Below are positions 1 to 7,136 of a stretch of DNA of 44,386 bases, in pieces. Position numbers and translations under genes: made by a program. The first letter of the stretch is position 1; every line of letters starts with the position of its first letter. The stretch is from assembly GCA_017694295.1 (NCBI GenBank), contig JADINA010000027.1, forward strand, positions 1 to 44,386, given 5' to 3'. This DNA is from Candidatus Alloenteromonas pullistercoris (GTDB taxonomy: Bacteria > Bacillota_I > Bacilli_A > RFN20 > CAG-826). Below the pieces are notes generated by a model that saw only the letters and a program-made list of their open reading frames with translations, made no database searches and was not told the origin of the DNA.

Positions 1-1
1 C

Positions 2-187
2 GCCGGGGTCAAGAACCTCGTCTCCAAAGTCTACGGCTCCCGCGCGCCCATCAACGTCATCCGGGCCGCCGACGCCGGGCTTAGGAGCCTGAAGCGCTAC
101 GACGAGGTCATGGTCCTCCGCGGCCTTAAGACCGAGGAGGAGATAAAAGCCCGCCGGGCCGAGCTCCGCGAGAAAGGAGATAAGTAA
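2..187 (+). CDS. rpsE: 30S ribosomal protein S5, C-terminal part (5' end outside window)
   Basis: This frame is open from the left edge to TAA at 185-187 and gives the last 61 residues of S5. The conserved C-terminal half is visible: a GS-x-x-P-INV segment followed by the AA-D-AGLRSL helix, which is typical of S5. S5 is a 30S protein that helps decoding accuracy and mRNA entry. It is followed after 2 bp by rplO. In most bacteria rpmD (L30) lies between these two genes, and it is absent here. The identification rests on the C-terminal motif plus spc-operon context and is confident. Confidence 0.9.
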   Translation, partial: AGVKNLVSKVYGSRAPINVIRAADAGLRSLKRYDEVMVLRGLKTEEEIKARRAELREKGDK

Positions 188-189
188 GC

Positions 190-642
190 ATGTCATCCCT
201 ATCGAACCTTAAAAACGCCGAAGGGGCCCGAATCGACTCCTTCCGCAAGGGCCGCGGCCGCGGCTCTGGCAACGGCAAAACCGCCGGCAAAGGCACCAAG
301 GGCCAAGGGGCCCACTCCCACACCAAGAGCAACGGCTACGAAGGTGGCCAGACCCCCATCGCCCGCCGTTTGCCGAAGTTTGGCTTCCGCAAATCGCATA
401 AAAACCGCCGCATCGTCTATGTGACGGTCAACCTCGATAAGCTAAACGCCTTCAAAGACGGCGATCTCGTGAACGCCGCCACCCTGAGGGAAAAGAACAT
501 CATCAAGAAAGACTTCGATGGTGTTAAAATCCTCGGGAAAGGAGAGCTTTCGCGGAAACTCACCGTCGAAGCCGCCGCCTTCTCCGCCTCGGCCAAAAAG
601 GCCATTGAGGAAAAAGGCGGGGAAGCCAAGGTCATAGAATAA
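190..642 (+). CDS. rplO: 50S ribosomal protein L15
   Basis: The 150-residue product has the classical L15 N-terminus: a basic, glycine-rich stretch (roughly residues 18-50, with GRGRGSGNGKT and a KGQ-x-x-R/H-type segment) that threads into 23S rRNA, then the GGQTPIARRLPKFGF signature around residues 52-66. An AAAGGAGAT Shine-Dalgarno lies just before the ATG, inside the end of rpsE. The stop codon overlaps the secY start (TAATG), which indicates translational coupling. Its position directly after rpsE and before secY is the standard spc order apart from the missing rpmD. Confidence 0.97.
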   Translation: MSSLSNLKNAEGARIDSFRKGRGRGSGNGKTAGKGTKGQGAHSHTKSNGYEGGQTPIARRLPKFGFRKSHKNRRIVYVTVNLDKLNAFKDGDLVNAATLREKNIIKKDFDGVKILGKGELSRKLTVEAAAFSASAKKAIEEKGGEAKVIE

Positions 643-2003
643 TGAAAAAGTTCGTCTCGATCTTCAAAAACAAAGATATCGTCGGCCGCATATTCTTCAC
701 GGTCATGATCCTCTTCGTCCTTAGAATCGGGGCGGCTATCACGGTCCCGGGCGTCGCGGTCGGGGAAGAGCTCGATCAAGCCCTCTCCTCCGGCAACGCG
801 ATCGCCATGATGGACCTCCTCGGCGGCGGTGCCTTGTCGAACTTCTCCGTGTTCGCCTTAGGCGTCTCCCCTTACATTACCGCCCAGATCATCATCCAGC
901 TGCTCTCGAAAGACGTCTTGCCGGCGTTGACCGAGCTATCCAAGCAAGGCCAATACGGCAGGAAGAAAATCGAGATGGCGACCCGTTACCTGACCCTCCT
1001 GCTTGGGGCGGTCCAGGCCTATGGCATCATCTTGACGATGCAGAACAACTCCTACATCTCGCTTACGATGGAGGACAACTTCTGGACCTACGCCTACATC
1101 GTCACCGTCCTATTGGCCGGAACGATGCTAAGCATGTGGTTAGGCGACCAAATTACCGAGAAGGGGCTCGGCAATGGCATATCCGTCATCATCTTCGCCG
1201 GCTGCGTCCGCAGCCTTCCGGTCCAAATCTCCACGGCTTGGACCAAATGGATCAGCGCCAACATCGGGCATGGCTCGACGGCCCTGATCACCGGCGCCTT
1301 CCAATTCGCCCTCTACATCCTCGCCTTCATCCTGATCGTGGCCGGGGTCGTCTTCTTCGAGACGAGCCGGCGGAAGATCCCGGTGCAGCATGCGGGGAAA
1401 AGCGGGCCCAACGCCTCGATGTCGAAGGCTTCCTACCTCCCCATCAAGGTCAACAGCGCCGGCGTCATCCCCGTCATCTTCGCCTCGTCGATCATGATGG
1501 CCCCCTCGGTCATCGCGAGCTTCATCTCCGCCGACGCGGCCAATGCCTCCTGGCTTGGCATCTTCAACTATTCGCAGATGTATGAGATGCCCTGGTTCAA
1601 CGACCAGACATGGAGCATGCCTTGGGGCTTGCTCATCTACATCGCCCTCATCATCGTCTTCGCCTTCTTCTACGCCCAAATGCAGATCGACCCGGAGCAG
1701 CTATCCGAGAACTTCCAGCGCAACGGCTCCTTCATCCCCGGCATCCGCCCGGGCAAGGAGACGGCCCGCTACGTCGGAAAGGTGCTCAACCGCGTCACCT
1801 GCATCGGGGCCTTGGCCCTCGCCGTCATCTCGGCGCTGCCGCTGGTCCTAGTCCTTTCTGGGGTCTTCGGCGGCGATTCGAGCCTCGCCATCGGCGGAAC
1901 CGGCATGATCATCATCGTCGGCGTCTGCATCGAGCTCAACAACCAAATCGACGGCTTGCTGGCCGGCAAATCGTTTGAGGAAGTCTCAGGAGGAATGCAA
2001 TAA
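642..2003 (+). CDS. secY: Protein translocase subunit SecY
   Basis: The 453-residue, strongly hydrophobic product has the ten-helix pattern of SecY, the central channel of the Sec translocon in the cytoplasmic membrane. Recognisable family segments include the N-terminal KDI..RI.FT start, the GVSPYITAQIIIQLL plug/TM2 region near residue 83, LGDQITEKGLGNGIS (TM4-5 loop), the R-R-K-IPVQ cytosolic loop and the C-terminal GGTGMIIIVGV segment. The length is normal for the family. Its ATG overlaps the rplO stop and its stop overlaps the adk start (TAATG), so it is translated within the spc operon. Its partner SecE is encoded at 22713. Confidence 0.97.
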   Translation: MKKFVSIFKNKDIVGRIFFTVMILFVLRIGAAITVPGVAVGEELDQALSSGNAIAMMDLLGGGALSNFSVFALGVSPYITAQIIIQLLSKDVLPALTELSKQGQYGRKKIEMATRYLTLLLGAVQAYGIILTMQNNSYISLTMEDNFWTYAYIVTVLLAGTMLSMWLGDQITEKGLGNGISVIIFAGCVRSLPVQISTAWTKWISANIGHGSTALITGAFQFALYILAFILIVAGVVFFETSRRKIPVQHAGKSGPNASMSKASYLPIKVNSAGVIPVIFASSIMMAPSVIASFISADAANASWLGIFNYSQMYEMPWFNDQTWSMPWGLLIYIALIIVFAFFYAQMQIDPEQLSENFQRNGSFIPGIRPGKETARYVGKVLNRVTCIGALALAVISALPLVLVLSGVFGGDSSLAIGGTGMIIIVGVCIELNNQIDGLLAGKSFEEVSGGMQ

Positions 2004-2656
2004 TGCTCAACATCATCCTCATGGGCCCGCCCGGGGCCGGCAAAGGCACCCAGGCGACCCGCTTAGTCGATAAATTCGCCATCCCGCACATCTCCACCGG
2101 CGACATGTTCCGCGAGGCCATCGCCGCCAAGACCCCGCTTGGGCTCCAAGCCCAGGCCATCATCGCCAGGGGCGACCTCGTCCCCGACGACGTGACCTGC
2201 GCCTTGGTCAAGGAGCGCCTATCGAAGGACGATTGCCAAAACGGCTATCTCCTCGACGGCTTCCCCCGGACCATCCCCCAAGCCGAGGCGCTTGAGAAGA
2301 TGGGCGAGGAAATCGGCCGCCCGGTGACCTTGGTCATCGACCTTGAGGTCGGCGAAGCCGAATTGGTCCGCCGGATCTCGGGAAGGCGCGTCTGCCCCAA
2401 ATGCGGGGCCTCCTACCACGTCGACACCATGAAGCCGAAGGTGGAGGGGGTTTGCGACCGCTGCGGGGCCGAGCTCATCCAAAGGAAGGACGACAACGCC
2501 GAATCCTTCAAGGTCAGGCTCGCCAATTACTACAAATCCACCCAGCCGCTCGTCGACTTCTACAAAGCCAAGGGCCTCTATAAGGCCTATGACGGCACCA
2601 AGCCAAGCGAGCAGCTGCTAAGTGAGATCTCGTCTGAGCTAGAGGCGCTTAAGTGA
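2003..2656 (+). CDS. adk: Adenylate kinase, zinc-binding long form
   Basis: The 217-residue product begins with the P-loop GPPGAGKGT (residues 8-16). It contains the DGFPRT motif and a long LID domain with CPKC and CDRC pairs, the structural zinc site common in Gram-positive adenylate kinases. The enzyme interconverts ATP plus AMP with two ADP in the cytoplasm. The ATG overlaps the secY stop, and the adk TGA overlaps the map GTG start. The secY-adk-map-infA order is the usual Bacillota arrangement. No missing catalytic residue was noticed. Confidence 0.97.
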   Translation: MLNIILMGPPGAGKGTQATRLVDKFAIPHISTGDMFREAIAAKTPLGLQAQAIIARGDLVPDDVTCALVKERLSKDDCQNGYLLDGFPRTIPQAEALEKMGEEIGRPVTLVIDLEVGEAELVRRISGRRVCPKCGASYHVDTMKPKVEGVCDRCGAELIQRKDDNAESFKVRLANYYKSTQPLVDFYKAKGLYKAYDGTKPSEQLLSEISSELEALK

Positions 2657-3417
2657 TCGTCATCAAAAGCGAGCGGGAGATCAAGCTGATGGAAGAGGCG
2701 GGGCAAGTCCTCGCCAAAGTCTTCGAGGAGATCGAGCCCCTGGTCGTCCCAGGGGTCTCGACCCAGCAGCTTAACGACAAATGCGAGCAGATCATCCGCG
2801 GCGAAGGCGCCATTCCGACCGAACTTGGCTACCAAGGCTATCCGGCCGCCATCTGCGCCTCCGTCAACGAGGTCATCCTCCATGGCATCCCATCGCCTAA
2901 GAAGATCCTTCGCGACGGCGACATCGTGAGCCTTGATATGTGCGCCACGAAAAACGGCTATGTGGCCGACGCCTGCCGCACCTTCCCAGTCGGCATATGC
3001 GGAGAAAGGCAACTTCGCCTCCTCCGCATCGCCAAGGAATGCTTCGACGAGGCCGTTAGCTTGCTTCGGCCCGGCGTCCACCTCGGCGACATATGCCACG
3101 CCATCGGGGCGACGGCCGCGAAATACTGCTGCTCGGTCCCTCGGGAGTTCACCGGGCACGGCATCGGGACGTCGATGCACGAGGATCCCTACATCCCCTG
3201 CTTCGGCACCCCCGGCACCGGCCCAATCCTGCGCGAAGGGATGACGCTGGCCATCGAGCCGATGATCTTCGAGGGGAAAAACGCCATCCGCATCCTAAAT
3301 GACGGCTGGACTGTCGTCGCCAAAGACGGCAAGCTGACCGCCCATTACGAGAACACCGTCGCCATCACCAAGGATGGCTATCGGATATTGACGATGAAAA
3401 AGGAGGTAAACGTTTGA
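2653..3417 (+). CDS. map: Methionine aminopeptidase, type I
   Basis: The 254-residue product removes initiator methionine from nascent proteins. The pita-bread metal ligands are visible: D in [19 protein letters not shown] (two aspartates), H in FTGHGIG, E in LAIEPM and E in HYENT. The start is a GTG at 2653 that overlaps the adk TGA (GTGA), and the next codons give [12 protein letters not shown], a normal N-terminus for the family. Its own stop overlaps the TTG start of infA. Length and motifs are normal. Confidence 0.95.
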   Translation: MIVIKSEREIKLMEEAGQVLAKVFEEIEPLVVPGVSTQQLNDKCEQIIRGEGAIPTELGYQGYPAAICASVNEVILHGIPSPKKILRDGDIVSLDMCATKNGYVADACRTFPVGICGERQLRLLRIAKECFDEAVSLLRPGVHLGDICHAIGATAAKYCCSVPREFTGHGIGTSMHEDPYIPCFGTPGTGPILREGMTLAIEPMIFEGKNAIRILNDGWTVVAKDGKLTAHYENTVAITKDGYRILTMKKEVNV

Positions 3418-3635
3418 GCAAAGAGGACTGCATCGAAGTCGAGGCGACCGTCATCGAGTGCCTTCCCGGCACCAACTTCAAGGTGAAACTCGCCAACGGA
3501 GCCGTGGTCCAAGCCTGCGTTTCGGGCAAAATCCGGATGAATTACATCCGCATTCTCCCCGGCGATCGGGTCACGGTCCAATTCTCACCTTACGATTTAA
3601 CACGTGGGCGCATCACGTTCCGCCACCGGAACTGA
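3414..3635 (+). CDS. infA: Translation initiation factor IF-1 (TTG start)
   Basis: The 73-residue OB-fold protein has the typical IF-1 order: SKED.IE.E..V.E.LPGT.F.V.L.NG, then [16 protein letters not shown]...PYDL..GRI..R. IF-1 binds the ribosomal A site during initiation. The start is an unusual TTG at 3414, supported by a strong AAAAAGGAGGT Shine-Dalgarno at 3397-3407 and by exact agreement of the following codons with the IF-1 N-terminus. The TTG overlaps the map stop, consistent with coupled translation. A weak start codon on an essential factor may limit its synthesis. Confidence 0.96.
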   Translation: MSKEDCIEVEATVIECLPGTNFKVKLANGAVVQACVSGKIRMNYIRILPGDRVTVQFSPYDLTRGRITFRHRN

Positions 3636-3652
3636 AATTAGGAGCAAAAACA

Positions 3653-3766
3653 ATGAAAGTAAGACCGTCCGTCAAGCCGATCTGCGACAAGTGCAAAGTC
3701 ATTCGGCGCCATGGCAAAGTCATGGTCATCTGCCCCAACCCCAAGCATAAGCAGCGTCAGGGTTGA
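3653..3766 (+). CDS. rpmJ: 50S ribosomal protein L36, zinc-type
   Basis: This short gene encodes 37 residues, [20 protein letters not shown] and onward to a basic C-terminus. It has the C-x2-C, Cys27 and His32 ligand set of zinc-binding L36. An AGGAG motif precedes the ATG at 3653. Its position between infA and rpsM is the universal bacterial order. It lies in a different frame from the longer reading frame that covers the same region. Confidence 0.96.
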   Translation: MKVRPSVKPICDKCKVIRRHGKVMVICPNPKHKQRQG

Positions 3767-3791
3767 GCGAAAGAAAGGAAATTAAGCAAAT

Positions 3792-4166
3792 ATGGCACGT
3801 ATTGTCGGGGTTGATATCCCCAACGAGAAGCGCATCGTCGTTTCGTTAACCTACATCTACGGCATCGGGCCCTCGACCGCCGAGAAGATCTGCCGCGATT
3901 GCGGCGTCTCCGTCGACATTAGGACAAAGGACCTGACCGACGAGCAATTGACCAGCCTCCGCAACGAGGTGGCCAAATACCACACCGAGGGCGACCTCCG
4001 CCGCGAGACGGCCCTCAACATCAAGCGCCTTCAGGAAATCGGCTGCTACCGCGGCATCCGCCATAAGCGCGGCCTCCCGGTCCGCGGGCAAAGGACCAGG
4101 ACCAACGCCAGGACCCGCAAGGGCAAGCGGAAGACCATCGCCAACAAGAAGCAGGCGACCAAGTAA
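3792..4166 (+). CDS. rpsM: 30S ribosomal protein S13
   Basis: The 124-residue product starts [26 protein letters not shown], followed by the helix-two-turn-helix core. It ends with the [28 protein letters not shown] tail that contacts the P-site tRNA. An AAAGGAAAT motif lies upstream of the ATG. It is followed 14 bp later by rpsK, as in other alpha operons. The length is normal. Confidence 0.97.
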   Translation: MARIVGVDIPNEKRIVVSLTYIYGIGPSTAEKICRDCGVSVDIRTKDLTDEQLTSLRNEVAKYHTEGDLRRETALNIKRLQEIGCYRGIRHKRGLPVRGQRTRTNARTRKGKRKTIANKKQATK

Positions 4167-4180
4167 GGAGGAAAGGTTAA

Positions 4181-4591
4181 ATGGCCAGCAACAACAAAGC
4201 CAAAGGCAAATCCACCAGCGCCCGCAAGAAGAAGATCAAACGGTCGTTCACCCGTGGCGTCGCCCACATTCACGCCACCTTCAACAACACCATCGTCACC
4301 ATCACCGATCAGCAAGGCAACGTCATCGCCTGGAGCTCGGCTGGCGCGCTTGGCTACAAAGGGGCCAAGAAATCGACCCCCTTCGCCGCCCAACTCGCCT
4401 CCCAAGCCGCGGCTAAGACCGCCTTCGATCAAGGCCTTCGCCAAGTCGACGTCGAGGTCAAAGGACCGGGCGCCGGCCGCGAATCCGCCGTTCGCGCCCT
4501 TGCCTCTTCCGGGCTTCAGGTCCTCTCCATCGAGGATACCACCCCGATCCCGCATAACGGCTGCCGCCCGCCTAAGCGCCCGCGCGGCTAG
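4181..4591 (+). CDS. rpsK: 30S ribosomal protein S11
   Basis: The 136-residue product has a basic N-terminal extension rich in Lys, Ser and Arg. The S11 core follows: [18 protein letters not shown], then the [21 protein letters not shown] region and the C-terminal [16 protein letters not shown]-type end. It forms part of the platform near the E site. The start is supported by a GGAGGAAAGGTTAA Shine-Dalgarno region. A small hairpin separates it from rpoA. Confidence 0.97.
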   Translation: MASNNKAKGKSTSARKKKIKRSFTRGVAHIHATFNNTIVTITDQQGNVIAWSSAGALGYKGAKKSTPFAAQLASQAAAKTAFDQGLRQVDVEVKGPGAGRESAVRALASSGLQVLSIEDTTPIPHNGCRPPKRPRG

Positions 4592-4603
4592 TCCAACCGA
4601 CTT

Positions 4604-4619
4604 CTAGCTCCAAAGCTAG
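4604..4619 (+). promoter_or_regulatory. Small hairpin between rpsK and rpoA
   Basis: CTAGCT and AGCTAG form a perfect 6-bp stem with a CCAA loop in the 64-bp rpsK-rpoA gap. No U-tract follows, so it is unlikely to be a terminator. It could be an mRNA processing or stability element, or a binding site for an autoregulating ribosomal protein of the alpha operon. The function is inferred only from position. Confidence 0.4.
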
Positions 4620-4655
4620 GCCACATGAAGCCGTTAAACCATAGGAGGTAATAGA

Positions 4656-5663
4656 ATGGCATCAACCAAATCCACCGACACCATGGCCCCGGAGCTCAAG
4701 CTCCCGCATCCCTTCGAACCGGTTAGCATCGAGACCCACGAAGACAGCGCCGACAACTACGCCAAGTTCGTCGTCAAGCCGCTTGAAAGGGGATTCGGCA
4801 TCACCGTCGGCAACGCCCTCCGCCGTGTCTTGCTTAGCGCCCTCCCCGGCGCTTCGGTAGTCGCTGTCCAAATAGAAGGCGCGCCCCATGAGTTCACCGC
4901 CCTCCCGGGCATCAGCCCCGACGTGACGGGCATCATCCTCAACCTCAAGGACCTCGTCTTGAAGATCGACGACAACTCGACCGACCTCAAGCGGATCGAA
5001 GTCGACGTCAAGGGCCCCTCCGTCCTCAAAGCCGGCGACCTCAAATTGCCCTCGCTTTGCACCGTCTGCAACCCCGAGCTTGAGATCGCGACCGTAAACG
5101 AAGGCGCCCACCTGGTCATGACCATCTTCGTCGGCAATGGCCGGGGATACGTCACCAGCGACCAAAACAAGGTCGAGCGCCACATCGACACCGTCGGCGT
5201 CATCGCCACCGATTCGAATTACTCGCCGATCGAGAAAGTCGCCTTCCACGTCGATCCGACCCGTGTCCTGCACGATTCGGATTTCGATTGCCTGACCCTC
5301 GAGGTCACGACCAATGGGTCGGTCACCCCGAATGAGGCGGTCGCGATGGCGGGGCAACTGCTCGTCGCCCATTTCCAGAAGTTCGTCGAGCTGCAAAGCT
5401 CGGTCGCCGACTACAAACTCGTCAAAGACGAGGTCAAACCGGAAGAAAACAAATATCAGGGGATGTACATCGAGGAGCTCGACCTAAGCGTCCGCTCCAA
5501 CAACTGCCTGAAGCGGGCTGGCATCTCGACCGTCATGGAGCTCACCCAAAAGAGCGAGGAAGACATGATGAAGGTCCGCAACCTCGGCAAGAAGTCCCTA
5601 AAGGAAGTCAAGGAGAAACTCGCCGCCATCGGCCTCCACTTCCGCGATTACGTAGGAGAATAA
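4656..5663 (+). CDS. rpoA: DNA-directed RNA polymerase alpha subunit
   Basis: The 335-residue product has the usual two-domain build. The N-terminal assembly domain (about residues 25-245) contains the FVVKPLERGFGITVGNALRRVLLSALPG segment. After a linker, the C-terminal domain (about 265-330) has the helix-hairpin-helix motif R..NCLKRAGI.TV.EL and RNLGKKSL.EV, used for UP-element and activator contacts. A TAGGAGGTAA Shine-Dalgarno precedes the ATG. It lies between rpsK and rplQ; rpsD is absent, as in Bacillus. Confidence 0.98.
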   Translation: MASTKSTDTMAPELKLPHPFEPVSIETHEDSADNYAKFVVKPLERGFGITVGNALRRVLLSALPGASVVAVQIEGAPHEFTALPGISPDVTGIILNLKDLVLKIDDNSTDLKRIEVDVKGPSVLKAGDLKLPSLCTVCNPELEIATVNEGAHLVMTIFVGNGRGYVTSDQNKVERHIDTVGVIATDSNYSPIEKVAFHVDPTRVLHDSDFDCLTLEVTTNGSVTPNEAVAMAGQLLVAHFQKFVELQSSVADYKLVKDEVKPEENKYQGMYIEELDLSVRSNNCLKRAGISTVMELTQKSEEDMMKVRNLGKKSLKEVKEKLAAIGLHFRDYVGE

Positions 5664-5666
5664 TCA

Positions 5667-6071
5667 ATGGCTGCACAAGGAAGAAAAAACGTCCACGGCA
5701 AAGCGGGCGTCCGCTTCAAGGCCGGCTACACCGCCTCGAAGAACAAATCGATGCTGCGCAACGTCGTGACCGATCTCATCCTCAATGAGGAAGTCAAGGT
5801 CACCAGCGGCGTCACCAAGGAACTCAAGACCTTGGCCGACCGGCTCGTCACCTGGGCCAAGCGCGGGGATCTCCATTCCCGCCGGCTTGCCGCCCAAGTC
5901 GTTCGCCCGACCGTCGTCGACAAAGACGGGAAAACCGCCCTCGACAAGCTCTTCGGCGAAATTGGCCCCCGGATGGCCAACCGCAACGGCGGCTACACCA
6001 AAGCCTATAAGCTCGGCCTCCGCCGCGGCGATTCGGCTGAGGTTACTTTGGTCCGCTGGTCGGATAAGTAA
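5667..6071 (+). CDS. rplQ: 50S ribosomal protein L17
   Basis: The 134-residue product contains the L17 motifs: a basic N-terminus, S.NKSMLRN.VT.LI..E.V.T...A/KELK..A..L.TWAKRGDLH, and the C-terminal NGGYTKAYKLGLRRGD..E....V repeat. It is slightly longer than usual owing to the N-terminal basic lead. It begins 3 bp after rpoA and ends the alpha operon, before an intrinsic terminator. Confidence 0.97.
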   Translation: MAAQGRKNVHGKAGVRFKAGYTASKNKSMLRNVVTDLILNEEVKVTSGVTKELKTLADRLVTWAKRGDLHSRRLAAQVVRPTVVDKDGKTALDKLFGEIGPRMANRNGGYTKAYKLGLRRGDSAEVTLVRWSDK

Positions 6072-6084
6072 TTGCCTAACGTTT

Positions 6085-6113
6085 AAAAGAGGCTCGGGAA
6101 CGGGCCTCTTTTC
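6085..6113 (+). terminator. Intrinsic terminator of the spc/alpha ribosomal operon
   Basis: AAAAGAGGC pairs with GCCTCTTTT around a short G/C loop, and the right arm ends in TTTTC. This is a canonical Rho-independent terminator 14 bp after the rplQ stop. It separates the GC-rich core operon from the AT-richer cassette that follows. Confidence 0.9.
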
Positions 6114-6115
6114 TA

Positions 6116-6143
6116 TTGACTGCCGTTTTCTCTATGTTACTAT
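6116..6143 (+). promoter_or_regulatory. Promoter of the secreted protein/ABC cassette
   Basis: TTGACT (6116-6121) and TACTAT (6138-6143) are separated by 16 bp. The expected start of transcription is near 6150, just before the AGGAGG at 6153-6158. It lies immediately after the rplQ terminator, so the cassette has its own transcription unit. Confidence 0.65.
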
Positions 6144-6163
6144 TAATAAATCAGGAGGCATTT

Positions 6164-7132
6164 ATGCTAAAAGAGTTGTTGCTTGTTGTTGCGTCTGCTT
6201 TGCCGTTTTCCAATGGTTTGACTTCCGGCGACCACATCGAATTCATCGATTGCGGAACCGAAATTATCTATGTTGAGCCTTCGGCTGTATCGCCTATGTC
6301 GGTGGGCCTTCACCCGGAAATTCCTGGCTTTGATTGGGTGTATAGTTTCGATGCGCCACGATACATCGACGATGACAGGGAAACTAATAAAATTGGCTAC
6401 ATGCATATGGACTTGGACCTTTATACAACGAGATTTACTGATAAGTCATGTCTTTTGTTGATGCATACCAAGACCGAATGCACATCTGGTAACACGGCTT
6501 CCAAGCTTTTTGAAAATTTTAATGCACGCCTAGATTTAGATTCGATTAAAGTCCTTACCGAAGTCCCGCAAATGAAGGACAATTCGAATGGCTACACGAC
6601 CGGTAGCGTTCATTTATTGGAATATTGGCCTCACTCGGATAATGTGTCAGAGACTACAATCGCGTCAACCACCGGTTTGGGTTTGACTTTGGGTTCTGGT
6701 TTTGAAATTGGGATTGAGGCTGGCGATGCAACGCTGAAATTGTCTCCAAGTGGTGGGCTTACGATTAATTTTGGAAAACAAGCCATCAATAGCGAAACTG
6801 AGCCTTTTCTCGATTCTGGACGTTCTCCAAAAACCGATGATTGGCCATTCAATTCATATTATTTTAACGTTCAATATGATGGGCTTGGAAAAGTAACATA
6901 TACCTTTGAAACATATAGTTTATTCGAGATTATCGATGATGAAATTGGTTTCAACGAATTCAGCTTTGTTGCTATTTATGACGCAACAATGGACGTCGTC
7001 GAAAATAAAGATTTGCCTATCAAAGAATGGCCATTTTTAGAGAAACATTATGAATTGTATAAGGGGACACAGATTAGATTTAATTTGGGATATGACCCAT
7101 CTAACGTAACCTTCTTCAATACGCTGAATTAA
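6164..7132 (+). CDS. Secreted beta-rich protein of unknown function
   Basis: The gene encodes 322 residues from the ATG at 6164, chosen because it follows AGGAGG by 5 bp; an upstream in-frame ATG at 6116 lies within the promoter. A short hydrophobic N-terminus (LLLVVASALPFSNG) looks like a signal peptide. The body is acidic and rich in aromatic and beta-forming residues. Residues about 165-205 alternate small/polar with hydrophobic residues and many glycines, in two strands around a Ser-Pro-Ser turn. This resembles an amphipathic beta-hairpin of the kind found in beta-barrel pore-formers or adhesins. No enzyme motif was recognised. Codon use is much more AT-rich than in the ribosomal genes, suggesting transfer. 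Only 4 bp separate it from the first ABC gene, so secretion, immunity or substrate handling by those transporters is plausible but unproven. Confidence 0.75.
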   Translation: MLKELLLVVASALPFSNGLTSGDHIEFIDCGTEIIYVEPSAVSPMSVGLHPEIPGFDWVYSFDAPRYIDDDRETNKIGYMHMDLDLYTTRFTDKSCLLLMHTKTECTSGNTASKLFENFNARLDLDSIKVLTEVPQMKDNSNGYTTGSVHLLEYWPHSDNVSETTIASTTGLGLTLGSGFEIGIEAGDATLKLSPSGGLTINFGKQAINSETEPFLDSGRSPKTDDWPFNSYYFNVQYDGLGKVTYTFETYSLFEIIDDEIGFNEFSFVAIYDATMDVVENKDLPIKEWPFLEKHYELYKGTQIRFNLGYDPSNVTFFNTLN

Positions 7133-7136
7133 AAAT

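Noticed and set aside
2654-2656. TGA as a possible Trp codon (Mollicutes code)
   Set aside because: TGA ends adk, map, infA and others at the expected family lengths, and Trp is encoded by TGG, so the standard code is used.
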